Origin: Prevotellaceae bacterium
Lineage (GTDB): Bacteria > Bacteroidota > Bacteroidia > Bacteroidales > Bacteroidaceae
Assembly: GCA_015256945.1 (NCBI GenBank)
Contig: JABZLB010000002.1
Coordinates: forward strand, 62,001 to 126,000
Length of the DNA stretch: 64,000 nucleotides
Direction of reading: 5' to 3'
Of the stretch, positions 18,171 through 26,552 are shown piece by piece (within the stretch, counting starts at the first letter, position 1; the number at the start of each line of letters is the position of its first letter). A program made the position numbers and the translations under genes. The notes below the pieces were generated by a model. It was given only the letters and a program-made list of their open reading frames with translations. It did no database searches and was not told the origin of the DNA.

Positions 18171-18178
18171 TAATTTTG
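18171..18178 (+). promoter_or_regulatory. -7 promoter box of the SusC/D-GH16 operon
   Basis: TAATTTTG matches TAnnTTTG and gives a leader of about 90 nt before susC. There is no good -33 box, as expected for an activator-dependent operon. The rest of the 475-bp divergent spacer (17799-18273) is very AT-rich; no clear direct-repeat operator was recognised. Confidence 0.5.
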
Positions 18179-18273
18179 CATTGTTCCATATTGCATGAAC
18201 ACAGGATAAGAAAACCACAAAATCGGATAACTTCAACTGATTATTAAACAATAAATCTAAATTTTTATTACGT

Positions 18274-21200
18274 ATGAACCAAACAAGATTCATTACCTTA
18301 TTGGTATCTCTTCTGTTTGCTGTGGTGACGCATGCCCAGAATTATCAGCTATCGGGTACGGTCGTAGACGAGACAGGTGAGCCTATTATTGGTGCTTCTG
18401 TTGTGGAAAAGGGAAGTACGCGTGGCACTGTAACCGATATTGACGGTAAGTTTGCCTTTAAAGGTAACGAGGGTGCACACCTTGTTATATCTTACGTAGG
18501 CTTTATAACTACGGAAGTCGCAGGCGGACAGAATTTGAAAATCACGCTGAAAGAAGACCAGAAATCCCTGAACGAGGTGGTAGTTGTGGGCTACGGCACG
18601 CAGAAAAAGAGCGTTGTAACGGCGGCTATTGCCAAGGTTGATGCCAAGGATTTGGCAGCAGCAGCACCCATGCGTATGGATAACGCACTGAAAGGATTGG
18701 CTGCCGGTGTAACGGTAACATCATCATCGGGGCAGCCTGGTGCTGCCGCACGCGTGAGAATACGTGGTATTGGTACTATCAATAACTCGGATCCGCTCTA
18801 TATTGTGGACGGAATGCCGGTGGAAGGTAATATTGATTATATCAACCCCAGCGACATAGAGAGCATTGAAGTATTGAAGGATGCCGCATCGGGTGCTATC
18901 TATGGTGCACGCGCTGCCAACGGTGTTGTGCTGGTTACAACTAAGGGAGGCACCAAAGGTAAGGTGAGTGTTAATTACAATTTCGCTTATGGCTGGCAAA
19001 CTGCATGGCATAAACGCAGCGTTTTAAACGCTACACAGTATGCCGTTATGATGAATGAAGGCGCGGTCAATTCAGGCTTATCACCCATCTATGCCGACCC
19101 TTATTCGTTTGGAAAAGGCACTGACTGGCAGAAGGAAGTGTTTAACGATAACGCCCCTATGGTCAATCACGAGGTGAATGTAAGTGGTGCTTCCGACCGG
19201 ATTAACTACTATTTGTCATTGGGTTACAATAACCAGGAAGGTATTGTAGGCGGTAATTTTGGAAAGTCTAACTACCGGCGTCTCACCCTTCGCAGCAATA
19301 CGAAGTACACCTTATTTGATATGAGCAAGGAGCGTGAATGGTTAAACAAGCTCGAAATCACATCAAACCTTTCATATGCACGAATAAAAAGTACGAGCAT
19401 AGAAGCCAATTCGCAGTGGGGTTCAATCCTTGGTTCGGCGGTTGTATTGTCTCCTATGCTGCCCGTATCGATACTATCATCTGACGTTACTGGCCAGGCT
19501 GCCGAAATTTCACGTATGCAAGCAGCAACGGCTACTACTGATCCGCAGACAGGTATTGTAAGTTACAACTATACTCCAATATATGATGCCGCCGGCAATT
19601 TGTTCTATACACCGGGTGCCGACTTCCATGAGATGAACAATCCGCTGGCTATGCTCAACCTCCCCAGCGCGCCAACGTGGGTACATAAGTTTGTAGCTAA
19701 CTTCGGTGCTAACCTGAATTTGGGCTGGGGACTGGCCTATCGTATTTCCTATGGTGCCGATATGACGTTTAATGGTGTGGATAACGGTTATACACCTCGT
19801 TATTATTTGTCGGGCAATAACCTTGCCATCAAACCTTCTGTAAATGCTCAAAGCAATCGTTATACGGTTTGGCAGCTGGAGAATGTGCTTACATGGGAAC
19901 GTCAGTTTGACAAGCATCATGTAAACGTTGTGCTGGGACAATCGGCTAAAAAGTCAACAGGCTGGTATCTTGGAGGCAGTAGAAACTATCCCGTTGATGC
20001 ACGAAAGCCCTATATTGACTATGCAACGGGCATGGCAGTCAATAATGATATAAGTGTTTATGGCGGGCCTAACGACACAGCAACACTGGCTTCTTTATTT
20101 GCCCGTGCAAGCTATAACTATGACGAACGCTACATGGCTGAGGTAACTTTACGTCGCGATGGTTCGAGCCGTTTTGGCCGAAATAACCACTATGCCACCT
20201 TTCCTTCGTTCTCATTAGGATGGAATGTAACAAACGAAAAGTTTATGGAGTCTACCCGTAACTGGCTTAGTAACATGAAAGTACGCTTTAGCTGGGGTAA
20301 GAATGGCAATGAAAACATAGGTAATTTCCGTTATGCCGTCTATACAGAAGGCAATCATAACGTGCTCTTTGGGCGCAACAATACTGAAATTATCGGTACA
20401 CAGGCAGGCGGATTAGCTAATCCTGATTTAAAGTGGGAGGAGAGTTCTCAGGCCGATTTGGGTATCGACTTCGGCTTTTTCAATCAGGCTCTCACCTTTA
20501 CTGTTGACTGGTTTAATAAAACTACCAGCGGAATGTTGATGGAAATACCTGTTCCTCAATATGTGGGATCGGCGCGTCCTATCGGTAATGTCGGCAAGAT
20601 GGAAAACAGTGGACTGGAGTTTGAGGCAGGCTATAAATGGCACATTGCCGATGCTCATTTCCATATCAAGGGCAATGCAGCCTATTTAAAGAACAAGGTT
20701 GTGAACTTAGGCAACGACACGGGCTACCTGAACTATGATAATTTTCAGGGTGTAGGCACTATCACCCGTGCACAGAATGGTCAGCCTTTCCCTTATTTCT
20801 ATGGATATAAAACGGCTGGAGTATTCCAGAATATGGAAGAAGTGCGTGCCTATAAAAACGCCGACGGCACATTGATTCAGCCTAATGCCGTTCCCGGTGA
20901 CGTGCGATTTGTTGACGTAAACGGCGACGGGAAGATTACTCAGGATGGTGATATGACGAAAATTGGTAAGGGAATGCCCGACTGGACTTTCGGTATCAAC
21001 CTCAATGCTGACTGGCGTGGCTTCGACTTTTCGATGATGTGGCAGGGTGTTACTGGTGCCGAGGTGTTTGATGCCACACGCAGAACCGACATCTCTAAAG
21101 CCAATTTGCCGAGCTGGATGCTCGGTAGATGGACGGGAGAAGGTACGAGTAACAAGTATCCTCGCTTCTGTACGGTCGATACACATAACAACTGGCTGTC

Positions 21201-21459
21201 GTCCGATCTGTTTGTTTCTGACGCTAGTTACTTCCGTTTGAAGAATATTCAATTGGGTTATTCAATTCCCAGAAAACTGATTAATAAATACTATATCGAC
21301 CGTCTTCGTGTGTATGTATCGGCTGAAAACCTGATTACCTTTACGAAATATCACGGTTTCGACCCCGAAATTTCTTCAGGAGGTACTTCATTAGGTGTCG
21401 ACTATGGAGTTTATCCGCAGGCCCGTACCCTCATGATTGGTGTGAATGTGGGCTTCTGA
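18274..21459 (+). CDS. SusC/RagA-family TonB-dependent outer-membrane transporter
   Basis: A 1061-residue beta-barrel that imports oligosaccharides across the outer membrane with its SusD lid. Order: signal peptide (1-21, ending VTHAQ); carboxypeptidase-D-like domain about 25-95 (GTVVDETGEPIIGASVVEKG); TonB-box-like VVVVGYGTQKK near 103-113; plug about 115-220 with DPLYIVDGMPVEG and SIEVLKDAASGAIYGARAANG; then the barrel to the terminal aromatic NVGF. It leads an operon with SusD, a glycan-binding lipoprotein and GH16. The DUF6377 regulator downstream is the nearest candidate sensor. Confidence 0.96.
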   Translation: MNQTRFITLLVSLLFAVVTHAQNYQLSGTVVDETGEPIIGASVVEKGSTRGTVTDIDGKFAFKGNEGAHLVISYVGFITTEVAGGQNLKITLKEDQKSLNEVVVVGYGTQKKSVVTAAIAKVDAKDLAAAAPMRMDNALKGLAAGVTVTSSSGQPGAAARVRIRGIGTINNSDPLYIVDGMPVEGNIDYINPSDIESIEVLKDAASGAIYGARAANGVVLVTTKGGTKGKVSVNYNFAYGWQTAWHKRSVLNATQYAVMMNEGAVNSGLSPIYADPYSFGKGTDWQKEVFNDNAPMVNHEVNVSGASDRINYYLSLGYNNQEGIVGGNFGKSNYRRLTLRSNTKYTLFDMSKEREWLNKLEITSNLSYARIKSTSIEANSQWGSILGSAVVLSPMLPVSILSSDVTGQAAEISRMQAATATTDPQTGIVSYNYTPIYDAAGNLFYTPGADFHEMNNPLAMLNLPSAPTWVHKFVANFGANLNLGWGLAYRISYGADMTFNGVDNGYTPRYYLSGNNLAIKPSVNAQSNRYTVWQLENVLTWERQFDKHHVNVVLGQSAKKSTGWYLGGSRNYPVDARKPYIDYATGMAVNNDISVYGGPNDTATLASLFARASYNYDERYMAEVTLRRDGSSRFGRNNHYATFPSFSLGWNVTNEKFMESTRNWLSNMKVRFSWGKNGNENIGNFRYAVYTEGNHNVLFGRNNTEIIGTQAGGLANPDLKWEESSQADLGIDFGFFNQALTFTVDWFNKTTSGMLMEIPVPQYVGSARPIGNVGKMENSGLEFEAGYKWHIADAHFHIKGNAAYLKNKVVNLGNDTGYLNYDNFQGVGTITRAQNGQPFPYFYGYKTAGVFQNMEEVRAYKNADGTLIQPNAVPGDVRFVDVNGDGKITQDGDMTKIGKGMPDWTFGINLNADWRGFDFSMMWQGVTGAEVFDATRRTDISKANLPSWMLGRWTGEGTSNKYPRFCTVDTHNNWLSSDLFVSDASYFRLKNIQLGYSIPRKLINKYYIDRLRVYVSAENLITFTKYHGFDPEISSGGTSLGVDYGVYPQARTLMIGVNVGF

Positions 21460-21501
21460 CATATCACAAGAAACATGTTAAAGATTAACGACGAAACAGT
21501 T

Positions 21502-23028
21502 ATGAAAACAAAAATATTGAATAAAATAGGAATTGTGTCAGCTGTTTTTGCTGCACTTTCCCTCACCAGCTGTAAGGATTCGTTCCTCGAGGTAGAACCT
21601 GGTACAAAAACAACGCTGGAAGAATACTTCGCATCTGATGCTCATTTATACGAGTCTGTGGTTGCCTCTTACCAACCCATGCGTCTCTTTGACTGGAATG
21701 GGGCTTCATATAATCCCTTAAATATCTGCAGCGAAGTGATGGCAGACAACTTCTGGGCTGGTGGTGCCGACCTCAATGACTACTCATATTGGCACCACAT
21801 GGAGGACTATAAGGCCGACCCTTTGCACACGCTCGATGGCATTTGGAAACAGTGTTATATTGGCGTTAAGAACTCAAATGACGTTCTTACTTACATCAAT
21901 AATCTGGGAAATAAGCTTGACGCGTCAAAGAAAAGCCTGTTTACGGCCGAAGCTAAGGTGCTTCGCGACTTCTATTACTGCCAGCTTTGGAAGTTCTATG
22001 GCTACATACCTGTATACATGGAGAACCTCAGGGCGCCTTATACCTGCCCGCAATATTCGCCCGACAGCGTATATAATAAGGTAATAACCGACCTTGAGAG
22101 TGCCATTTCATTGAATGCTCTGCCCATGCAATGGGACGATTCCAACCTCGGCCGCATCAGTCAGGCAACGGCTTATATGCTGTATGCCGAGATGGTGATG
22201 TACCAGAATGATGATACTCGCTATGCGAGGGCACTGCAATATATGCAGGAAATTATCAACAGCGGCAAGTATGAGCTTAATCCTAACTATGCCAACATCT
22301 GGACAAGCAACGGCGAATGGTCGAAGGAAAGCATTTTAGAGATTAACTATACCGATGGACCCAACGGCAAAAGAGCCTATGATGGCGGTGTCGGAAACGT
22401 TGGCGGGACGTGGCTTCCACGTATAATTAGTCCCGAAGGAGGCGTGTCAGCCGATGGCGTTGACAACGGATGGGGCGCTGCTCCCGTGCGTGTTGAGGCT
22501 TACAATAAGTTTAAAACGGGCGACGTTCGCCGCGATGCCACATGCTATCAGCCTGCTGCGGGTTCTTACAAACCGCGCTATGAAGACACAGGGTTATGGC
22601 TTAACAAGTATATTGCACGCAGTGCCAACCTGCAGAATATTGCAGGAGCTACCGACGCCAACTACAATAACAACCTCCGAATATACCGCTATGCCGAAAC
22701 CTTGCTGAATGCAGCCGAACTGCTTGTGCGCACGGGCGGAAGCCTTGCAGACGCACAACAGTATCTCAATATGGTGCATCATCGTGCAGGTTTAACCGAT
22801 AACCGTGCGGCAAACATTGATAATATCATCAACGAAAGGGACTTAGAGTTCATGGGTGAGGGCAAACGCTACTGGGATTTAGTGCGTACAGGCAAGGCTG
22901 CAACTACGTTAGTGCCCGATGCCGACGGTTACCGCAAGAACACATGGAGCCCGAATCGTAAGTACGTTCCTATCCCACAGAGTGAAATTGACGCTGCGCA
23001 AGGTGGCCTTGTACAGCATAATTATTAA
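21502..23028 (+). CDS. SusD/RagB-family glycan-binding lipoprotein
   Basis: From ATG 21502 the product is 508 residues. An upstream ATG at 21475 would spoil the signal peptide. The lipoprotein signal ends LTSCKDSF, so Cys is lipidated and the protein sits at the outer surface as the lid of the SusC barrel. TPR-like helices are seen through the N-terminal half (DFYYCQLWKFYGYIPVYMENL, ISQATAYMLYAEMVMY). The C-terminal RagB region has LRIYRYAETLLNAAELLVR and NERDLEFMGEGKRYWDLVRTGKA. It begins 42 nt after susC and is clearly co-transcribed. Confidence 0.95.
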   Translation: MKTKILNKIGIVSAVFAALSLTSCKDSFLEVEPGTKTTLEEYFASDAHLYESVVASYQPMRLFDWNGASYNPLNICSEVMADNFWAGGADLNDYSYWHHMEDYKADPLHTLDGIWKQCYIGVKNSNDVLTYINNLGNKLDASKKSLFTAEAKVLRDFYYCQLWKFYGYIPVYMENLRAPYTCPQYSPDSVYNKVITDLESAISLNALPMQWDDSNLGRISQATAYMLYAEMVMYQNDDTRYARALQYMQEIINSGKYELNPNYANIWTSNGEWSKESILEINYTDGPNGKRAYDGGVGNVGGTWLPRIISPEGGVSADGVDNGWGAAPVRVEAYNKFKTGDVRRDATCYQPAAGSYKPRYEDTGLWLNKYIARSANLQNIAGATDANYNNNLRIYRYAETLLNAAELLVRTGGSLADAQQYLNMVHHRAGLTDNRAANIDNIINERDLEFMGEGKRYWDLVRTGKAATTLVPDADGYRKNTWSPNRKYVPIPQSEIDAAQGGLVQHNY

Positions 23029-23066
23029 GCCCTGACAATAGAAACAATCATAAATAATTTCGTGAT

Positions 23067-24983
23067 ATGAAAACAATTTTGAAGAAAATATATGGTGGTT
23101 GCTCTGTGCTGAAGGCAGGTTTTGCCCTGACGCTTGCAGTCTTTGCATTGGCAAGCTGTTCACCTGAAGATTTTGACGGACCGGATGAAGGCGGTATTCC
23201 TTCAGTAACTGAGGCGAAAGCACACGTAGAGGTTGACCAGACAACAAACGGAGTAACCTTTTATCTCGATAACAAAGGCCAATATCCTATATGGCTTTTG
23301 CCCCAGGGAAATAATACAACCTATTCTACTGTCAACGGCCAGACGGTTATCTTTACCGTTGCCGGCGATTATAAGATTCCCTATCGCGTAGGTAACCGCA
23401 ACGGCATAAGCGACGGAACCGATACGCTTACTTTCCATATCAATAACTCAATAGTTAATTTCGACCAGTACTATAACCTGTTGGCAGGAGGCTCTGAAAA
23501 CAGTGGAAAGAAGAAGGAATGGCGTATTGCCAGCAGCGTTGCGGGCCATATTGCCTGCGGTCCTTATGGAACAACGGGCAATAGCTGGTATTCTGCCCAG
23601 CCCAATGAGAAAGGAACGTTCGGACTTTATGACGACCGTCTTACCTTTTCAACCGAAAAAGGCTATACCTATGACCCGGGAACGAGCGGTACCGTTTATG
23701 TAAATAAGGATGCAAGCTATGGTAACAACCCTCACTCGGGTAGCGATTACACCACTGCTGCAAGCGTGCAGACTGCTGATTATCGCTTTGAGGTGGAGGG
23801 AACATCGCTCTATCTGGTTCTGCCTGCGCACACGCTCTTCCCCTATATCTCGGCCGATGCCCAGTATAATGAGCCGCGCTTCCGTGTGGAAAACATTACA
23901 GCCACACAGCTTGATTTGGTTTATGACAATCCCAATAAGAATATTTCGTGGCACTTTATTCTTACAAGCGGACAGGAAGGCTTTCAGGGTTTCAATGCCG
24001 ATAGCAACTGTAATATGTGGAAAAACTGCACATTCAATACCACCTTCTATTATGCTCCGGGGTGGTCACCGATTGCAGCTCCCGGCTTTACTGCCAATGG
24101 AAACTCGTATACCTTTAGTTTTCCACAGGCCACTACACAGCAATGGCAGGCACAATGTATGTTCCATACCGATATGACCACGAACTCATCTACCCGCTAC
24201 GACTTCTCTGCGAAGTTCCTTTCTACAAAGGATCATAACAGCGTTACGGTGAAATTGGTGAAGGAAGATGACGATAATGTATTCTATTTTGTAGATGTTA
24301 TTAAGCTGAAGGCATACGAACCTTACGTCTTCTACAAGAGCGATATGCCTGGTATTGACATGAATAACGTAAAGCTTGTGCTTGATTTTGGCGGCAATGA
24401 GGCTGGTACCGATGTTACAGTAAGCCGTATCGATTTGCAGGAACATGCGTGCGACGGTATCGTTGCGCCTGCCGAGGATCAGGATCATACGGTATATGTG
24501 TACAACGCAACGTCTAATTTGTGGAAAACCCATGTCGACGACCGTGGTACGTCAGGCTTTACTACCCGCTACTATTACGCGCCGGGATGGTCGCAAATAG
24601 CCAATCCAGCGATGACTTTCAACGCCGGAACCTTCTCGTATGTACTGCCACAGGCCACCTCTGACCGCTGGCAGGCCCAGTGTTTTATTACTACTGATAT
24701 TGCGGGCGAAGCCAATACGAAGTACGATTTCAGCTGCAAGCTCAACACTGATAAGGGTGGAACTTTCATGGTTAAGCTTACCGACACGGCTTCGGGCGAC
24801 AATTTCCTGTTCGCAAAAGAGGTTACTTTGCGCCCGTACGAAGAGTATACGCTTAAGGTGCCTGCCGTTACGCTTCCCAATGGAGCTGCTGCAAGTCTTG
24901 AACTTGTGCTTGATTTTGGAGGCTGTCAGGCTGATACACATGTGTCGGCAAGCCATATTATATTACAAAAAACAGCGCTTTAA
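23067..24983 (+). CDS. Surface glycan-binding lipoprotein with duplicated C-terminal module
   Basis: A 638-residue protein in the SGBP position of the operon. The lipoprotein signal ends ALASCSPED. The N-terminal half (about 35-310) contains Ig/PKD-like beta-sandwich sequence. Two related modules follow at about 315-460 and 495-637. Each starts YYAPGWS.IA.P, continues PQAT...WQAQC...TD and ends with LVLDFGG...T.V..S.I.LQ. The aromatic-rich beta pattern resembles CBM4-like carbohydrate-binding modules. No catalytic motif is seen. It likely captures polymer for the adjacent GH16 and SusC/D complex; the fold and ligand are inferred. Confidence 0.82.
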   Translation: MKTILKKIYGGCSVLKAGFALTLAVFALASCSPEDFDGPDEGGIPSVTEAKAHVEVDQTTNGVTFYLDNKGQYPIWLLPQGNNTTYSTVNGQTVIFTVAGDYKIPYRVGNRNGISDGTDTLTFHINNSIVNFDQYYNLLAGGSENSGKKKEWRIASSVAGHIACGPYGTTGNSWYSAQPNEKGTFGLYDDRLTFSTEKGYTYDPGTSGTVYVNKDASYGNNPHSGSDYTTAASVQTADYRFEVEGTSLYLVLPAHTLFPYISADAQYNEPRFRVENITATQLDLVYDNPNKNISWHFILTSGQEGFQGFNADSNCNMWKNCTFNTTFYYAPGWSPIAAPGFTANGNSYTFSFPQATTQQWQAQCMFHTDMTTNSSTRYDFSAKFLSTKDHNSVTVKLVKEDDDNVFYFVDVIKLKAYEPYVFYKSDMPGIDMNNVKLVLDFGGNEAGTDVTVSRIDLQEHACDGIVAPAEDQDHTVYVYNATSNLWKTHVDDRGTSGFTTRYYYAPGWSQIANPAMTFNAGTFSYVLPQATSDRWQAQCFITTDIAGEANTKYDFSCKLNTDKGGTFMVKLTDTASGDNFLFAKEVTLRPYEEYTLKVPAVTLPNGAAASLELVLDFGGCQADTHVSASHIILQKTAL

Positions 24984-25014
24984 CCGCTATATTTCTATTT
25001 AAACAAGAATGATT

Positions 25015-26133
25015 ATGAAAAAAATATCATTGCTTACGCTCTTTCTTTCGCTCTTTGTGCTGGCAGCGTGTGGAGGACGTGACAACGGCGACAATGGCAT
25101 ATTTCAGCCTTCGAGCGAAGGCATTACGGCGAGTGTCAATGCCATACAGGCAGCAAATACGGCCTCTTCACAAACTATCAGTGTAACCACACAGCGTGAA
25201 TGGACGGCTTTTACCGATGATTCATGCAGTGGCTGGGTGACGATAACCACTAATGGTACCAACAAAAATACAGGTACGATAAGTGTAGAAATAAAGCCCA
25301 ATACGGGCTATGAGGCTCGTACGGGCAACATAGTTGTGAAGTCGGGAACACGTCGTCTTTACATCCCTGTAAGGCAATCGGGGGTAGAACGTCCCGTTGA
25401 GGTTGATTCATTACGGGGGCCTGCCGGCTACCATCTGGTGTGGCATGATGAGTTTAACGGTACAACGCTCTCGCCCGACTGGACTATTGAGAACTGGGCT
25501 GCGGGCCGTGTAAACAACGAAAAGCAAATTTATCCAGGTACAGAAAGCTATGCCGGACAAAAGCTTATTGATGTAAAGGACGGCTATCTTTCTATTATCG
25601 CGCGTAAAATCAATAATCAATATTACTCCGGACGCATATATGGCAAGCGCAATACAGGCTGGAAGTATGGCTATATAGCCGCACGAATACGCGTTCCGGC
25701 GGGCAAAGGCACGTGGCCTGCTTTCTGGATGATGCCGGTAGCAGGCGGTACATGGCCTGCCACAGGCGAAATAGACATCATGGAGCACGTTGGTTTTAAC
25801 CCAGATGTAGTTCATTCAACCATTCACTGTACAAAGTATAATAACGGAGGAACCGCTGTTGAGACAGCCAGTCGCAATATAGGAAATGCCACCTCTGCGT
25901 TCCATGTCTATGCCGTTGAGTGGACAGCCGAGTATATGAAATTCTATATTGACAACCAGCTTCTGCTTACCTACAACAACGAAGGTACCCTCAGCGCATG
26001 GCCTTTTAACAATGAGTTCTACGTCATTCTGAACTTAGCCTGGGGCGGCGACTGGGGCGGACAGCAGGGAACAGATGATACTGCCCTGCCTGCTGCGATG
26101 GACGTTGATTATGTTCGTGTTTATCAGAAGTAG
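25015..26133 (+). CDS. BACON-domain GH16 endo-beta-glucanase lipoprotein
   Basis: A 372-residue cell-surface lipoprotein (signal ending VLAACGG). An alternative ATG two codons upstream (25009) is possible. A BACON-like domain occupies about 35-125 (SQTISVTTQREWTAF, GWVTITTN, RTGNIVVKSGTRRLYIPVRQ). The GH16 jelly roll then runs to the C-terminus, with the active-site EIDIMEHVG (nucleophile Glu252, acid/base Glu257) and GTWPAFWMMP. The extra residue in the E-x-D-x-x-E motif is typical of laminarinase or lichenase-type enzymes. It should cut beta-1,3 or mixed-linkage beta-glucan into oligosaccharides for SusC/D import. Its stop precedes a strong terminator. Confidence 0.93.
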   Translation: MKKISLLTLFLSLFVLAACGGRDNGDNGIFQPSSEGITASVNAIQAANTASSQTISVTTQREWTAFTDDSCSGWVTITTNGTNKNTGTISVEIKPNTGYEARTGNIVVKSGTRRLYIPVRQSGVERPVEVDSLRGPAGYHLVWHDEFNGTTLSPDWTIENWAAGRVNNEKQIYPGTESYAGQKLIDVKDGYLSIIARKINNQYYSGRIYGKRNTGWKYGYIAARIRVPAGKGTWPAFWMMPVAGGTWPATGEIDIMEHVGFNPDVVHSTIHCTKYNNGGTAVETASRNIGNATSAFHVYAVEWTAEYMKFYIDNQLLLTYNNEGTLSAWPFNNEFYVILNLAWGGDWGGQQGTDDTALPAAMDVDYVRVYQK

Positions 26134-26214
26134 AAATTGTTGTTTGTGGCTCTAACCTTCGCAACATGTGACAAAGGACATGAAGACCACGAAATAGACA
26201 AAAAATCACCATTT

Positions 26215-26261
26215 CATCGGATATTTACGGTTGTTTGGCTGTAAATATCCGATGATTTTTT
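26215..26261 (+). terminator. Intrinsic terminator of the SusC/D-GH16 operon
   Basis: A perfect 14-bp stem (CATCGGATATTTAC and its complement) around a 12-nt loop is followed by ATTTTTTA. It separates the PUL operon from the regulator gene. Confidence 0.88.
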
Positions 26262-26309
26262 ATAAGCTTTTCAACAGTTTGCCTGCGCCTTTGCACCGTT
26301 ATGCTGGTT

Positions 26310-26396
26310 GTTCGACGGCCGTCAGCAACGTTGCTGACGGTCGCCGAACGATGGGTGTGACGGCCGTCGTACGCGCTGCTGACGGCCGTCGAACAA
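26310..26396. repeat. 22/23/22 palindromic element, copy 2
   Basis: Cores start at 26314, 26336, 26359 and 26381: GACGGCCGTC, GACGGTCGCC, GACGGCCGTC, GACGGCCGTC. Linkers are AGCAACGTTGCT, GAACGATGGGTGT and GTACGCGCTGCT. The first linker is a perfect palindrome, so cores 1 and 2 form a 40-bp near-perfect inverted repeat. The two ends are also perfect 20-bp inverted repeats of each other (TTGTTCGACGGCCGTCAGCA, 26309-26328, and its complement). The element lies between the PUL terminator and the regulator promoter. Confidence 0.92.
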
Positions 26397-26521
26397 TGAG
26401 TATTGCAAAAGAAAGAGGGTAATCATGGGTAAAAAACGTTGCAACAATATGCCAGAAAGCCATGTAGATACAGGGCAGGACGGTTTTTGACAAAAAAGCG
26501 AATCATATCACAAAAAATCAT

Positions 26522-26529
26522 TATCTTTG
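26522..26529 (+). promoter_or_regulatory. -7 promoter box of the DUF6377 regulator gene
   Basis: TATCTTTG matches TAnnTTTG and lies 23 nt before ATG 26553. A transcript starting here excludes the upstream in-frame ATG at 26439 and so decides the start codon. Confidence 0.6.
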
Positions 26530-26552
26530 TGGATGGCACCAAAATATGTGTT

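Noticed and set aside
26231..26422. Small ORF spanning element copy 2
   Set aside because: Its composition comes from the palindromic DNA repeat; similar frames at 44556-44822 and 52543-52740 have the same origin.
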